Source: Planctomycetaceae bacterium
Lineage (GTDB): Bacteria > Planctomycetota > Planctomycetia > Planctomycetales > Planctomycetaceae
Direction: 5' to 3'
Assembly (NCBI GenBank): GCA_016795125.1
Contig: JAEUIG010000673.1
Location: forward strand, 1 to 5,965
Length of the DNA: 5,965 nt
Made by a program: the position numbers and the translations under genes. The notes below the pieces were generated by a model. The model saw only the letters and a list, made by a program, of their open reading frames with translations. It was not told the DNA's origin and made no database searches. Shown piece after piece: positions 1-5,794 of the stretch. Numbering within the stretch: the first letter of the stretch is position 1; every line of letters starts with the position of its first letter.

Positions 1-1
1 C

Positions 2-940
2 ATCCGCTCCTTGCGAGCGGACGGACTCGGCGTGATTTACATCAGCCATTTCCTGGAAGAAATTCGCGAGATTGCTGAGCGGTATACCGTGTTGCGCGAC
101 GGCCGGTCCGTCGGCAGCGGGATACTGAAGGAGGTCAGCGAGCGTGACCTCGTGCGGCTGATGGTCGACCGGGATGTCGCCGACCTCTTCCCGTCGGTGC
201 CGCATCATCCGGGAGAAGTCCTGTTGAAGATCGACGGCCTCTCCGGCCTCCGCTCCCCCCGCAAGGTCTCGCTCGATATCCGTCGCGGCGAGATTCTCGG
301 GATTACCGGGCTGGTCGGAGCCGGGCGGACCGAATTGCTCCGCTGCCTGTTCGGCCTCGATGAAGTGAAACGCGGGACCGTCACCATCGGCACGCTGCAA
401 CCGCGCGCGACGCCGCAGGCACGCATCCGCGCCGGGCTGGGATTCGTCTCCGAAGACCGCAAGGGGGAAGGCCTCGCACAAGTTCGCTCGATCGCCGACA
501 ACATGACGTACAGCCGGCTCGCACCGTACTCGCGCGGAGGCTGGCTGGGCCTGGGACAGCGACGAAGAAACGTCCAGCAGTGGATGGACCGGCTCCGGGT
601 CAAGGCACGGTCGCCCGAGCAGGCGGTCGCAGAACTGTCCGGCGGCAACCAGCAGAAGGTCGCCCTCGGCCGCGTGCTGCACCAGGATGCCGACATTCTG
701 CTGCTGGACGAGCCGACGCGCGGCATCGACGTCGGCACCAAGGCCGAAATCTACCGCCTCATCGGCGAGCTGGCGGCCGCCGGCAAGTCCGTGATCTTCG
801 TCAGCTCCTACTTCACGGAACTGCTCTCAGTCTGCGACCGCGTCGCCGTCATGAGCCGCGGACGGTTGCAGGAGGTGCGGCCCGCCGGACAATGGAACGA
901 GGAGCAAATCCTAAGCTGTGCAATGAGCGGAACGGATTGA
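2..940 (+). CDS. Sugar ABC transporter ATP-binding protein, RbsA/MglA type (5' partial)
   Basis: Cytoplasmic ATPase subunit that powers uptake of a monosaccharide or similar solute through the permease encoded next. The reading frame is open to the window edge, so the TTG at 11 is not a real start; family members are about 500 residues and 312 are visible. The visible part begins at the end of the first nucleotide-binding domain, with the H-loop histidine in YISH (38-49). A complete second domain follows: a degenerate Walker A, GLVGAGRTE (308-334), lacking the usual GK; SEDRKGEGL in the middle; the signature LSGGNQQK (635-658); and Walker B ILLLDEPTRGID (695-730). The second H-loop reads SSYFTEL, without histidine. 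This asymmetry, with the second site degenerate, is usual for the RbsA/MglA family. Stop TGA at 938-940. The substrate cannot be told from this subunit. Family assignment is very sure. Confidence 0.96.
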   Translation: MRSLRADGLGVIYISHFLEEIREIAERYTVLRDGRSVGSGILKEVSERDLVRLMVDRDVADLFPSVPHHPGEVLLKIDGLSGLRSPRKVSLDIRRGEILGITGLVGAGRTELLRCLFGLDEVKRGTVTIGTLQPRATPQARIRAGLGFVSEDRKGEGLAQVRSIADNMTYSRLAPYSRGGWLGLGQRRRNVQQWMDRLRVKARSPEQAVAELSGGNQQKVALGRVLHQDADILLLDEPTRGIDVGTKAEIYRLIGELAAAGKSVIFVSSYFTELLSVCDRVAVMSRGRLQEVRPAGQWNEEQILSCAMSGTD

Positions 941-945
941 ATTCT

Positions 946-964
946 GGATTTGCGATTTCGGATT
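946..964 (+). repeat. Degenerate 19-base element, left copy
   Basis: This AT-richer stretch, beginning GGATTT and ending TTCGGATT, lies just after the ATPase stop. A second copy at 1048-1066 has the same ends (14 of 19 positions identical without gaps, more if a gap is allowed). The two copies bracket the palindrome at 975-1039, which suggests a composite repeat or an old insertion. The TTG at 963 overlaps it and is not a convincing start. Confidence 0.5.
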
Positions 965-974
965 GAAAGAGAGT

Positions 975-1039
975 TCACCGCAGAGTTGCGAAGGACGCAG
1001 AGCGGAGATCCTCTGCGGCCTCCGCGATCTCTGCGGTGA
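975..1039. repeat. GC-rich imperfect palindrome between ATPase and permease genes
   Basis: The outer arms are a perfect 11-base inverted repeat: TCACCGCAGAG at 975-985 and CTCTGCGGTGA at 1029-1039. Inside, heptamers are regularly spaced: CGCAGAG (979-985), TGCGAAG (987-993) and CGCAGAG (996-1002) on the left; CTCTGCG (1011-1017), CTCCGCG (1020-1026) and CTCTGCG (1029-1035) on the right. Six Ts follow at 1041-1046. As RNA this would fold into a long imperfect hairpin. It resembles the dispersed intergenic palindromes often seen in planctomycetes, but copy number cannot be judged from one window. Confidence 0.8.
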
Positions 1040-1046
1040 GTTTTTT
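975..1046 (+). terminator. Possible intrinsic terminator or attenuator inside the ABC operon
   Basis: The palindrome at 975-1039 is followed, after one base, by T6 (1041-1046), the order expected of a factor-independent terminator reading rightward. The stem is longer and less perfect than a typical one, with 11 perfect pairs at its base. It sits between two genes expected to be co-transcribed, so if active it would reduce permease expression relative to the ATPase. Function is inferred from shape alone; a mobile repeat that happens to precede Ts is equally possible. Confidence 0.35.
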
Positions 1047-1047
1047 C

Positions 1048-1066
1048 GGATTTCGACATTCGGATT
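1048..1066 (+). repeat. Degenerate 19-base element, right copy
   Basis: This is the second copy of the element at 946-964, again starting GGATTT and ending TTCGGATT, with a divergent middle. It lies just before the permease start at 1077, where no clear ribosome binding site is visible, so the permease leader is made largely of repeat sequence. Confidence 0.5.
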
Positions 1067-1076
1067 TCAACCACGA

Positions 1077-2081
1077 ATGGCATCGTCGCTCCCTTGGCGT
1101 CGTGTTTCGGCCTTCGCCGGCCCGCTGATCTGGCTCGCGCTCGTCTTCTGCCTCTTCTGGGCGGCCGACGAGTGGCGCGCTTCAGCGCGCGGCACGGAGG
1201 GCCGTTTTGCGACCGCCGCCAGCGCGCGGCTGATGGTCCACAACACCGCGCTTGTCGGCGTCGCTGCACTCGGCATGACGCTCGTGATCATCGCGGGCGG
1301 CATCGACCTGTCCGTCGCCGCCGGCATCGCGCTCTCGGCCACTGTCTCGGCCTGGTGTTTCCGTGAGGGTTACCACCCGCTGTTCGGCATGCTGGCCGCC
1401 ATCTGCACCGGAGTGCTCGCCGGCCTCTGCAATGGCGCACTCGTGAGTGCGCTGCGCGTCGTGCCGTTCATCATCACCCTCGGAACCATGACCATCTTTC
1501 GCGGCATCGGCCGGGAGATCGCCGGCGGCACGCCGATCCGCGCCTTCGGCAAGCTGCCCGACTGGCTCCTCATGCTCGAACGCCCGACGCCGAATCCCGA
1601 ATGGCTGATCGTTTCCCCCGGCGTGTGGGTGCTGGTGGTGTTCGCGGTGATCGTCGCCGCCGTACTGCACCTGACCGTCTTCGGCCGGCACCTGTATGCC
1701 GTCGGCTCAAACGAGGCGACCGCGCGGCTCTGCGGAATCAGCCTCACGTTCACACGGATGGCGGTGTATTCCCTCGCCGGATTCTTCGCCGGCGTCGCCG
1801 GTCTCTACAACCTGACCAGCCTGTCCGAAGGCGATCCCAACTCCCTTCCCGGCCGCGAACTGGACATCATCGCCGCCGTCGTCATCGGCGGCGGCAGCCT
1901 CAGCGGCGGAAGAGGATCGGTCCTCGGCACGCTGTCCGGTGCCCTGCTGATGCAGGTCATCCGCCACGGCTGCCGGTCGCTCAACATCCCAACCGCCTAC
2001 GAGCAGATCATCATCGGCGTCATCGTGATCGTCGCCGTCACCCTCGACCAGGTCCGCCAACGCCGAATTGGTCGTACGTGA
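1077..2081 (+). CDS. Sugar ABC transporter permease, RbsC type
   Basis: Membrane subunit of the importer powered by the preceding ATPase, family BPD_transp_2 (RbsC/AraH/XylH-like); 334 residues, the usual length. Hydrophobic segments lie at about residues 11-30, 55-74, 79-95, 103-145, 180-202, 226-247, 263-296 and 309-324. Family hallmarks are GMTLVIIAGGIDLSV (66-80), FIITLGTMTIFRGI (131-144) and the cytoplasmic coupling region GRHLYAVGSNEATARLCGI (203-221). ATG at 1077 is chosen because it directly precedes a normal N-terminus (MASSLPWRR, then the first membrane span). The frame is open back to a TTG at 963, but those 38 codons would translate the palindromic repeat and look nothing like a permease N-terminus. 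No good Shine-Dalgarno is seen, so translation may be weak. The substrate is unknown. Confidence 0.95.
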   Translation: MASSLPWRRVSAFAGPLIWLALVFCLFWAADEWRASARGTEGRFATAASARLMVHNTALVGVAALGMTLVIIAGGIDLSVAAGIALSATVSAWCFREGYHPLFGMLAAICTGVLAGLCNGALVSALRVVPFIITLGTMTIFRGIGREIAGGTPIRAFGKLPDWLLMLERPTPNPEWLIVSPGVWVLVVFAVIVAAVLHLTVFGRHLYAVGSNEATARLCGISLTFTRMAVYSLAGFFAGVAGLYNLTSLSEGDPNSLPGRELDIIAAVVIGGGSLSGGRGSVLGTLSGALLMQVIRHGCRSLNIPTAYEQIIIGVIVIVAVTLDQVRQRRIGRT

Positions 2082-2129
2082 GTGATTCTTTGGCCTCATT
2101 GTCCTGCTGTGTCTCGCTTCTAAGTGAGA

Positions 2130-2209
2130 AACCACGAAGTCACAAAGGCCACAAAGAAGCTTCTCAACAGCTCAACTGTTTCCTTTGTGCTCTTCGTGTC
2201 TTTGTGGTT
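2130..2209. repeat. Second imperfect palindrome, CACAAAG/CTTTGTG type
   Basis: Arms 2130-2157 and 2182-2209 are inverted copies matching at 22 of 28 positions. Each arm holds three heptamers: CACGAAG (2133-2139), CACAAAG (2141-2147) and CACAAAG (2150-2156), mirrored by CTTTGTG (2183-2189), CTTCGTG (2192-2198) and CTTTGTG (2200-2206). Spacings are 8 and 9 on the left, 9 and 8 on the right, so the layout is symmetric. The central part holds a small perfect hairpin, AACAG (2166-2170) with CTGTT (2176-2180). It lies 48 bases after the permease stop, between converging genes, and could fold at the 3' end of the permease message. There is no T run, so intrinsic termination is not supported. Confidence 0.8.
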
Positions 2210-2240
2210 AATCAAGAGGAATCGAACGGCGTCAATCGTT

Positions 2241-2261
2241 GATTGGCATGCACATGCCATC
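2241..2261. other. Small hairpin between converging genes
   Basis: TGGCAT (2244-2249) and ATGCCA (2254-2259) form a perfect 6-base stem with a 4-base loop, extendable by two pairs past a bulge. It lies 5 bases beyond the acetyltransferase stop. It could mark or protect the 3' end of that message, but lacks a T run on either strand. Confidence 0.35.
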
Positions 2262-2265
2262 GCCC

Positions 2266-2811
2266 TCATGAGCTCTGAATGCGATACAGCACGTGCGGTC
2301 GCAGCGGGTGGCCGACCGGCAGAGTCGGATGTTCGAAGTCGTCGGCCGGATCGTGCGTCATGCCGATTTTCTTCATCACGCGCCGCGAGCGGACATTGCC
2401 CGGTACGGTGAACGAAAAGATCTCAGCGCGACCGAGTTGCTCGAACCCGTAGCGCAGGCATGCCCGCGCTGCTTCCGTCGCGTAGCCGCGCCCCCAGCAC
2501 TCCGCCGCCAGTCGCCAGCCGATCTCCACGCACGGCGTAAAGTGCGCCTCGAATCGCGGTACATTGAGGCCGACAAATCCTGCGAACGGTGTGACGCCCG
2601 GCGCCTCAAGCGCCCACAGGCCGAACCCGTGCTCCGCGAAATGCTCCTCGATCCGGTCGACCGCCGCATCGCTCTCCGCGCGCGTCAGGCAGCCGGGGAG
2701 GAACTCCCGCACCACAGGATCTGCATTCAGCGCCGCAAACGGCGCGCGATCATCGGGCTGCCAGCGTCGCAGCAGCAACCGCTCGGTAACAATCGTCTCC
2801 GCAGCGGACAT
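2266..2811 (-). CDS. GNAT family N-acetyltransferase, RimJ/RimL-like
   Basis: Predicted soluble cytoplasmic enzyme moving an acetyl group from acetyl-CoA to an amine; 181 residues, a normal single-domain length for the Acetyltransf_3 group. The N-terminus has the typical TERLLLRRWQPDD (residues 9-21). The acetyl-CoA pyrophosphate loop is visible as ECWGRGYATEAAR (104-116), and the C-terminal part has SRRVMKKIGM (142-151), then DPADDFEHP and GHPLRPHVLYRI, typical of a widespread subgroup often annotated only as GNAT. The substrate could be a protein N-terminus or a small molecule; nothing here decides. The start ATG (2809-2811) is preceded on its strand by GAAGG with an 11-base spacer, somewhat long but acceptable. 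It converges with the permease gene and has no functional link to its neighbours that I can see. Confidence 0.94.
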   Translation of the reverse strand: MSAAETIVTERLLLRRWQPDDRAPFAALNADPVVREFLPGCLTRAESDAAVDRIEEHFAEHGFGLWALEAPGVTPFAGFVGLNVPRFEAHFTPCVEIGWRLAAECWGRGYATEAARACLRYGFEQLGRAEIFSFTVPGNVRSRRVMKKIGMTHDPADDFEHPTLPVGHPLRPHVLYRIQSS

Positions 2812-2854
2812 TCAATCAATCGCCTTCGAGACTTGGGAAGCAGTGAACCTCTCA

Positions 2855-2869
2855 TCGACAGGTTGTCGA
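2855..2869. other. Short perfect inverted repeat
   Basis: TCGACA, a GGT loop, then TGTCGA: a 6-base stem with a 3-base loop in the acetyltransferase leader, about 45 bases upstream of its start. It could be a hairpin in the 5' leader or a small operator. No T run follows. Chance occurrence is quite possible in GC-rich DNA. Confidence 0.3.
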
Positions 2870-2876
2870 GTGGCGA

Positions 2877-2903
2877 GCCGATCCACAAGACACGGGCATC
2901 GGC
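2877..2903. other. Inverted repeat GCCGAT...ATCGGC
   Basis: GCCGAT (2877-2882) and ATCGGC (2898-2903) are perfect inverted copies 15 bases apart, lying just downstream of the stop of the possible minus-strand small gene. Centre-to-centre spacing is 21 bases, about two helical turns, as in many operators for dimeric regulators. It might instead be a weak hairpin. Support is limited to the sequence symmetry. Confidence 0.25.
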
Positions 2904-2918
2904 CGGCAAAACGGCACG

Positions 2919-3056
2919 TCAGTTGCCCTTGCCGTAAGTGTCAGCGCGCGACAGGCTGATTTCGCGGGCCGCGACGATGCCGCCAGCACCGGCCACAGGC
3001 CCGCTGTCCCGTGCTGACGCCGTTCCGTAACCCGCCACGGCGGTTTCAGGATTCAC
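2919..3056 (-). CDS. Possible small protein, 45 residues, unknown function
   Basis: A minus-strand frame from GTG (3054-3056) to TGA (2919-2921). The product would start MNPETAVAGYGTASARDSG and end with GGIVAAREISLSRADTYGKGN. The C-terminal half reads like real protein, with varied residues and GC-rich third positions in nearly all its codons; about 70% of third positions are G or C overall. It has no signal peptide, no membrane segment and no recognised motif. The start is uncertain: GGAAG lies only 2 bases before the GTG, too close for a good ribosome binding site, and the frame is open up to a stop at 3099-3101 with no ATG. It would be transcribed divergently from the PSCyt1 gene and in the same direction as the acetyltransferase, 107 bases upstream of it. 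It may also be a remnant of a larger gene or chance. Confidence 0.35.
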   Translation of the reverse strand: MNPETAVAGYGTASARDSGPVAGAGGIVAAREISLSRADTYGKGN

Positions 3057-3125
3057 AACTTCCGTTTTGCGCCGTTTCGGGGCACAATGATACAGGTCTC
3101 AGGTCGTTGCAGATCGGCTCTTCTC

Positions 3126-3130
3126 GGGAG
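3126..3130 (+). promoter_or_regulatory. Ribosome binding site deciding the PSCyt1 gene start
   Basis: GGGAG lies 7 bases before ATG 3138. No comparable site precedes the alternative in-frame ATG at 3087. Together with the signal peptide that begins immediately after ATG 3138, this decides the start. Confidence 0.7.
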
Positions 3131-3137
3131 CTCGGCG

Positions 3138-5765
3138 ATGCCAGCGCGGTTTCCGATTGCCGCATTCCTCGCGACAATCGTCTCGTCAGTCCTCGTCGGA
3201 CCGCCCGCTCACAGCGACGGCGACAATCCGGCCGCTCTCGAGTACTTCGAGAAGCAGGTCCGCCCGCTGCTCGTCGCTCGCTGCTACAACTGCCACTCGG
3301 CCGACACCAAGCCGGCCGGCCAGCTGCGGGTCGACGATCGCAACGGCCTGCTGGTCGGCGGCGACCACGGGGCGGCGATCATTCCGGGCGATCCCGACGC
3401 CAGCCTGCTCATCGCGGCCGTCGCGCAGACTCACGAAGACATCAAGATGCCGGCCGAGGGAGACAAGCTCTCGGACGATCAGATTGCCGTCCTGCGGCAA
3501 TGGATCGCCGATGGCGCCGTCTGGCCAGGCACCGAATCCTCTGCGGAACTCCTCGACATTCCGGCAGAATACGAGGACGCCCGGCGGTCGCACTGGGCGT
3601 TTCAACCGCTGCAGCACCCGGCAGTCCCGGACGTCCGTCACAGCGACTGGCCGCGCTCCGATGTTGATCGCTTCATCCTCGCGAAGCTGGAAGAGACCGG
3701 ACTGTCGCCGGTCGACGATGCCGAACCGGTGACGCTGCTGCGGCGCGTGACGTTCGACCTTACCGGGCTGCCGCCGGCGCCCGAGGAGATTGCCGCTTTC
3801 GCCGCCGCGCCAACGCCGGAAGCTTTCGCGCAGATTGTCGATCGACTCCTCGATTCACCCGCCTTCGGCGAGCATTGGGGTCGCCACTGGCTGGATATTG
3901 CCCGCTATGGAGAGTCGACCGGTTCAGCGCGAAACGTTCCGTACCCGCATGCGTGGCGGTATCGCAACTACGTGATCGACGCCCTCAACGCGGATAAGCC
4001 GTACGACGAATTCGTCCGCGAGCAGATCGCCGGCGACCTGCTGCCGGCTGCGGACGACGCCGAGCGCCGCGAGCACCTGGTGGCCACCGGCTTTCTGGCG
4101 CTCGGGGTCAAGGACGTCAACCAGCGGTTCAAGGTCCGCTTCGAGATGGACAACATCGACGAGCAGATCGACACCGTCTCGCGATCGCTGCTGGCGCTGA
4201 CCGTCAGTTGCGCCCGGTGCCACGACCACAAGTTCGATCCAGTCTCCACGCGCGACTACTACGCGCTGGCCGGCATCTTCCAGAGCACGGAACTGTGCGC
4301 CGGAGTGCGGAGCAAAATGGGAGGCGGCGGTCTCGACTACTACGACACGTCGAAACTGTTGATCCTCACTCCCGGCACCCCCGCCGACGCCGACTCCGAA
4401 CTCCAGGCGAAAATCGCCGAGACGGAGAAGGCCGTCGCCGAGGCCAAGACCGAGTTCGAACGGCTCCGCGACAGCCCGGAAGGCGCCGAGCTGGCCGAGA
4501 ATGGCAAGCCGAAACGGCAACAGGCACGGCAGAAGCTGCGCAAGCTCGAGGGGGAGCTGACCACGCTGACCGATCCGGTGTCCTACAGCGAGGTGGCGCT
4601 CGGTGTTCGCGAGAGCGCGACGATCAGCGACACGGAGGTCCGGTTGCGCGGCGAAGCCGAGCAGCTGGGACCAGTCGCGCCGCGCGGGTTTCCCCATGTG
4701 CTCAGTTACGAGGGTCAACCCGCCGTTCCAGCCGATCAGAGCGGGCGGCTGCAACTGGCCGAGTGGCTCTCCAGCCCGAACAATCCGCTGCCGGCGCGCG
4801 TCATCGCCAACCGCGTGTGGCAACATCTGTTCGGCGCGGGACTCGTCACGACCGTTGACAACTTCGGAACGACGGGCGACACGCCGTCGCATCCTGAGCT
4901 GCTCGATCATCTCGCGCAGTCGTTCATCGACGACGGCTGGTCGCTCAAGCGGCTCGTCCGTTCCCTGGTTTTGACGCGAGCCTACCAGCTCGATTCCGCA
5001 GCCACGGACAAACACCTGGCTGCCGATCCGGCCAATCGCCGGGTGTGGCGGCACAGTCCGCGACGGCTGTCGGCGGAGGAACTTCGCGACACGATGCTGG
5101 TCGCCGCCGGTGTGCTCGACCGGTCACGGCCCGATGCGGCCGTCGCAGAACTGCCGGTCGTCGAAATTCGCAACAACGGCCCCGAAGCGCAACGGCTGGT
5201 CGAGACTGGTGCTGCAAGTGTGCATCGCAGCGTGTATCTGCCCCTGCTACGGACGCTCGTGCCGGACTCGCTCGAGGTGTTCGACTTTGCCGAGCAGGGA
5301 CTGGTGACCGGCAGCCGCCAGACGACAACCGTACCGCCGCAGGCGCTGTACCTGCTGAACGATCCGTTCGTGCGGCGGCAATCGCTGCGGCTGGCCGAGC
5401 AGATCGTGCAGGACACGCAACTGACTCCGGCAGTCCGCGTGCAGCAGGCATACCGCGCGACGCTGGCACGGGATGCCAACGCGGCCGAGATCGAGCGCGT
5501 CCTGGCCTATGTGGCCGAGTACGAGCAGGCCGTTGCTGCAGAACAGCAGCCGGTCGAAGTCGCCGCCGCAGAATCAGAGGTCACCGTGACGGCCGCAACC
5601 ACCGATGCGGGCAAGCCGATCACGCCGGTCAACCCGGACGACGTCCCGCAGAGCGATGCAGGCTCCGAGCCCGAAATGGTGAATGCGTCCGACCCGCAGA
5701 CGGCGGCCTGGGCCAGCTTCGTCCAGGCCCTGCTGGCATCGGGTGAGTTTCGGTACTTGCGATAG
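3138..5765 (+). CDS. Secreted PSCyt1 / DUF1549 / DUF1553 protein
   Basis: An exported planctomycete-type cytochrome protein of 875 residues. A signal peptide occupies about residues 1-28 (MPARF, hydrophobic stretch, then AHS before DGDNP). The PSCyt1 domain follows, with haem-attachment motif CYNCH (49-53) and a likely axial methionine in KMPAEG about 50 residues later. DUF1549 runs from HWAFQPL (152) through DVDRFI, TFDLTGLPP and GEHWGRHWLDIARYGES (244-260) to a second CxxCH, CARCHDHKFDP (358-368), conserved in the family. Residues 417-480 are charged and heptad-like, a probable coiled coil. DUF1553 begins near LAEWLSSPNNPLPARVIANR (540) and closes with QALLASGEFRYLR. Before this end, about residues 801-852 are low-complexity (Ala, Glu, Val, Thr, Pro, Asp) and look inserted. 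Electron transfer is implied by the CxxCH motifs; substrate and reaction are unknown. The DUF1501 gene follows at 29 bases, probably in one operon. Confidence 0.95.
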   Translation: MPARFPIAAFLATIVSSVLVGPPAHSDGDNPAALEYFEKQVRPLLVARCYNCHSADTKPAGQLRVDDRNGLLVGGDHGAAIIPGDPDASLLIAAVAQTHEDIKMPAEGDKLSDDQIAVLRQWIADGAVWPGTESSAELLDIPAEYEDARRSHWAFQPLQHPAVPDVRHSDWPRSDVDRFILAKLEETGLSPVDDAEPVTLLRRVTFDLTGLPPAPEEIAAFAAAPTPEAFAQIVDRLLDSPAFGEHWGRHWLDIARYGESTGSARNVPYPHAWRYRNYVIDALNADKPYDEFVREQIAGDLLPAADDAERREHLVATGFLALGVKDVNQRFKVRFEMDNIDEQIDTVSRSLLALTVSCARCHDHKFDPVSTRDYYALAGIFQSTELCAGVRSKMGGGGLDYYDTSKLLILTPGTPADADSELQAKIAETEKAVAEAKTEFERLRDSPEGAELAENGKPKRQQARQKLRKLEGELTTLTDPVSYSEVALGVRESATISDTEVRLRGEAEQLGPVAPRGFPHVLSYEGQPAVPADQSGRLQLAEWLSSPNNPLPARVIANRVWQHLFGAGLVTTVDNFGTTGDTPSHPELLDHLAQSFIDDGWSLKRLVRSLVLTRAYQLDSAATDKHLAADPANRRVWRHSPRRLSAEELRDTMLVAAGVLDRSRPDAAVAELPVVEIRNNGPEAQRLVETGAASVHRSVYLPLLRTLVPDSLEVFDFAEQGLVTGSRQTTTVPPQALYLLNDPFVRRQSLRLAEQIVQDTQLTPAVRVQQAYRATLARDANAAEIERVLAYVAEYEQAVAAEQQPVEVAAAESEVTVTAATTDAGKPITPVNPDDVPQSDAGSEPEMVNASDPQTAAWASFVQALLASGEFRYLR

Positions 5766-5794
5766 CCCGAAGATTGCCTTACTCGGACACGACA

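Larger units (their letters stand above)
2812..3137. other. Divergent intergenic region
   Basis: These 326 bases separate the acetyltransferase (leftward) from the PSCyt1 gene (rightward) and must hold their promoters. They contain two small inverted repeats (2855-2869 and 2877-2903), a possible small minus-strand gene (2919-3056) and, on the plus strand, the ribosome binding site at 3126-3130. No promoter matches both consensus boxes well: CACAAT at 3083-3088 resembles a -10 box but has no clear -35 partner. No tRNA-like or riboswitch-like fold was recognised. Confidence 0.6.

Noticed and set aside
635..730. Missing catalytic residues in the ATPase (degenerate Walker A and no H-loop histidine in the second domain)
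   Set aside because: This degeneracy is usual in the second domain of RbsA/MglA-type ATPases, so it is not evidence of a pseudogene.
205..741. A 178-codon open frame on the minus strand
   Set aside because: Antisense to the ATPase second domain; Arg/Ser/Pro-rich composition typical of a frame shadow.
975..1039. CRISPR-like repeat array from the regularly spaced heptamers
   Set aside because: Units are 7 bases with 1-2 base gaps and are inverted in the second half; there are no spacers, so this is a palindrome, not a CRISPR array.
2812..2909. Protein-like reading on the minus strand just upstream of the acetyltransferase
   Set aside because: One frame runs as part of a 60-codon frame overlapping the acetyltransferase start; another ends at the acetyltransferase start codon without its own convincing start. 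Neither has a motif or ribosome binding site.
2293..2937. A 214-codon open frame on the plus strand
   Set aside because: Antisense to the acetyltransferase, which carries a clear acetyl-CoA loop; the plus-strand product is Arg-rich and without motifs.
3060..3096. Candidate promoter for the PSCyt1 gene (CACAAT as -10, or TTGCGC with ATACAG)
   Set aside because: Neither pair has two good boxes at proper spacing; in GC-rich planctomycete DNA such matches are too weak to annotate.
3087..3137. An in-frame upstream ATG that would lengthen the PSCyt1 protein by 17 residues
   Set aside because: It would put 17 extra residues before a well-formed signal peptide, and ATG 3138 has a good ribosome binding site at 3126-3130 while 3087 has none.
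3924..5054. A 376-codon open frame on the minus strand
   Set aside because: It lies entirely antisense to the PSCyt1 protein, whose signal peptide, CxxCH motifs and family signatures are unmistakable. Long antisense frames are expected opposite GC-rich genes, and the product has no recognisable family features.
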